NCBI GenBank assembly: GCA_002343845.1
Contig: DDSQ01000196.1
Coordinates: 15,959-22,356 of the forward strand
Length of the DNA stretch: 6,398 nt
Source of the DNA: Planctomycetes bacterium UBA2386
GTDB taxonomy: Bacteria > Planctomycetota > UBA1135 > UBA2386
Direction of reading: 5' to 3'
Position numbers and translations under genes: made by a program. The notes below the pieces were generated by a model. The model did not search any database. It was not told the DNA's origin and was given only the letters and a program-made list of their open reading frames with translations. Shown here one piece after another: positions 5,928 to 6,398 of this stretch (positions are counted from its first letter, which is position 1; the number at the start of each line of letters is the position of its first letter).

Positions 5928-6398
5928 GGTTCTCCTCCGGCAGGCGCGCGGCGGTAGCCACCACCGAGCGCCAGGAACAGGTCGACGCGATTCTCGAGCC
6001 GCTGGCGGTCGAGAGCGATGCGCGCCGAGCCGGCCAGGAAGGCCTGGCGCTGGCTGTCGGCGACGGCGAGGAAGTCGGCGAGGCCGGCCTGGTAGCGCTC
6101 ACGCGCGAGGTCGGCGGCGGCCTGCGCGTGGGTGGCGGCGGCGGCGACGTGCGTCGCTCGCGCGACGAGTTGCTGCTCGGTCGCGAGCACGTCCTCGACC
6201 TCGGCGAACGCGCGCAGCATCGCACTGCCGTACGTGGCGACGGCTTCGCCGAGGCGCGCCTCGTTGCGCGCGACGTCCGCCCGCAGCGCGCCACCGCGGA
6301 ACAACGGCGCCAGCAGGTTCGCGCCGATGCTCCAGACGTGGAAGTCCTCGTCGACGAGGTCGTCGAGTTCTTCGCTCGCCGTGCCGCCGCTCGCCGTC
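5924..6398 (-). CDS. Outer-membrane efflux factor, NodT/TolC family (C-terminal part)
   Basis: This is the C-terminal 157 residues of an RND-associated outer-membrane factor, the trimeric channel that carries substrate across the periplasm and outer membrane. The N-terminal part lies beyond the right edge. In the visible part (numbered from the edge) family marks occur in the expected order: the strand ending in PLFRGG (31-36), the helix with FAEVEDVLA (64-72), a long Ala-rich helix (about 73-100), RYQAGLADFLAV (101-112), and the terminal LFLALGGGY (140-148). The last motif is typical of NodT-type members. Two long helices flanking the RYxxG turn correspond to half of the family's internal repeat. 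The stop codon TGA overlaps the ATG of the adaptor gene by 4 bp, so the two belong to one operon. Family membership is clear. The start, signal peptide and any lipobox cannot be seen. Confidence 0.95.
   Translation of the reverse strand, partial: TASGGTASEELDDLVDEDFHVWSIGANLLAPLFRGGALRADVARNEARLGEAVATYGSAMLRAFAEVEDVLATEQQLVARATHVAAAATHAQAAADLARERYQAGLADFLAVADSQRQAFLAGSARIALDRQRLENRVDLFLALGGGYRRAPAGGEP
5932..5938 (-). promoter_or_regulatory. Strong ribosome binding site of the adaptor gene
   Basis: The minus strand reads GGAGGAG, ending 4 nt before the ATG at 5927 (the GGAGG core ends 6 nt before it). This is the best Shine-Dalgarno match among the starts in the window and fixes the adaptor start. 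It lies inside the end of the outer-membrane factor coding sequence, consistent with coupled translation. Confidence 0.85.

Noticed and set aside
4833..5957. Plus-strand open frame of 374 codons opposite the adaptor
   Set aside because: It is His/Arg/Gly-rich without domains or a ribosome site, and fully antisense to the adaptor gene.
4756..6294. The permease reading frame stays open about 1.5 kb upstream, suggesting a giant fusion protein
   Set aside because: The upstream translation is Arg-rich nonsense overlapping the adaptor and outer-membrane factor, which are clearly coded in other frames. RND homology, the GTGA overlap and a GAGG site place the start at 4755.
1..6398. tRNA or rRNA genes, CRISPR arrays, insertion sequences or attachment sites
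   Set aside because: Coding sequence fills nearly the whole window. I saw no direct-repeat arrays, transposase motifs, terminal inverted repeats or tRNA-like cloverleaf in the single short gap.

Overview
The window is a single minus-strand gene cluster, read from right to left, with no convincing plus-strand gene. The DNA is very GC-rich, roughly two thirds G+C by eye. Genes are packed with 4-bp stop/start overlaps and two of the five starts are GTG. The proteins span two membranes (outer-membrane factor, periplasmic adaptor, inner-membrane pump, periplasmic YfiR-type protein), so the source is a Gram-negative (diderm) bacterium. The sequence alone does not fix the phylum. High-GC Planctomycetota, Acidobacteriota, Myxococcota or Pseudomonadota would all fit.

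The right two thirds (6398 down to 1516) is a complete-looking tripartite RND efflux operon in transport order. It starts with the C-terminal part of a NodT/TolC-type outer-membrane factor (cut by the right edge). This is followed by an HlyD/AcrA-type periplasmic adaptor and a 1079-residue AcrB-like RND permease. Each junction is a 4-bp overlap (ATGA, then GTGA), so the three subunits are probably translationally coupled. Together they would form a proton-driven pump from periplasm or inner membrane to the outside. The substrate cannot be read from the sequence.

An 83-bp gap (1433-1515) follows the pump. It holds a strong GC-rich stem-loop directly after the permease stop codon, a small 12-bp dyad, and a second stem-loop just ahead of the next start codon. 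These suggest termination, transcript processing or translational control between the two gene groups.

The left part (1432 down to 1) is a two-gene sensory module. It consists of a secreted YfiR-family (DUF4154) protein and, overlapping it by 4 bp, a membrane sensor histidine kinase. The kinase has a YfiN-like (CHASE8-type) periplasmic domain, a HAMP domain, a coiled coil and an H-box, and is cut by the left edge just after the phospho-accepting histidine. In the known YfiBNR system the YfiR protein restrains a CHASE8-HAMP diguanylate cyclase. Here the same sensory front end is attached to a histidine kinase, next to an efflux pump. That is the most interesting feature of the window. That YfiR controls this kinase, and that the kinase relates to the pump, are inferences from gene order.
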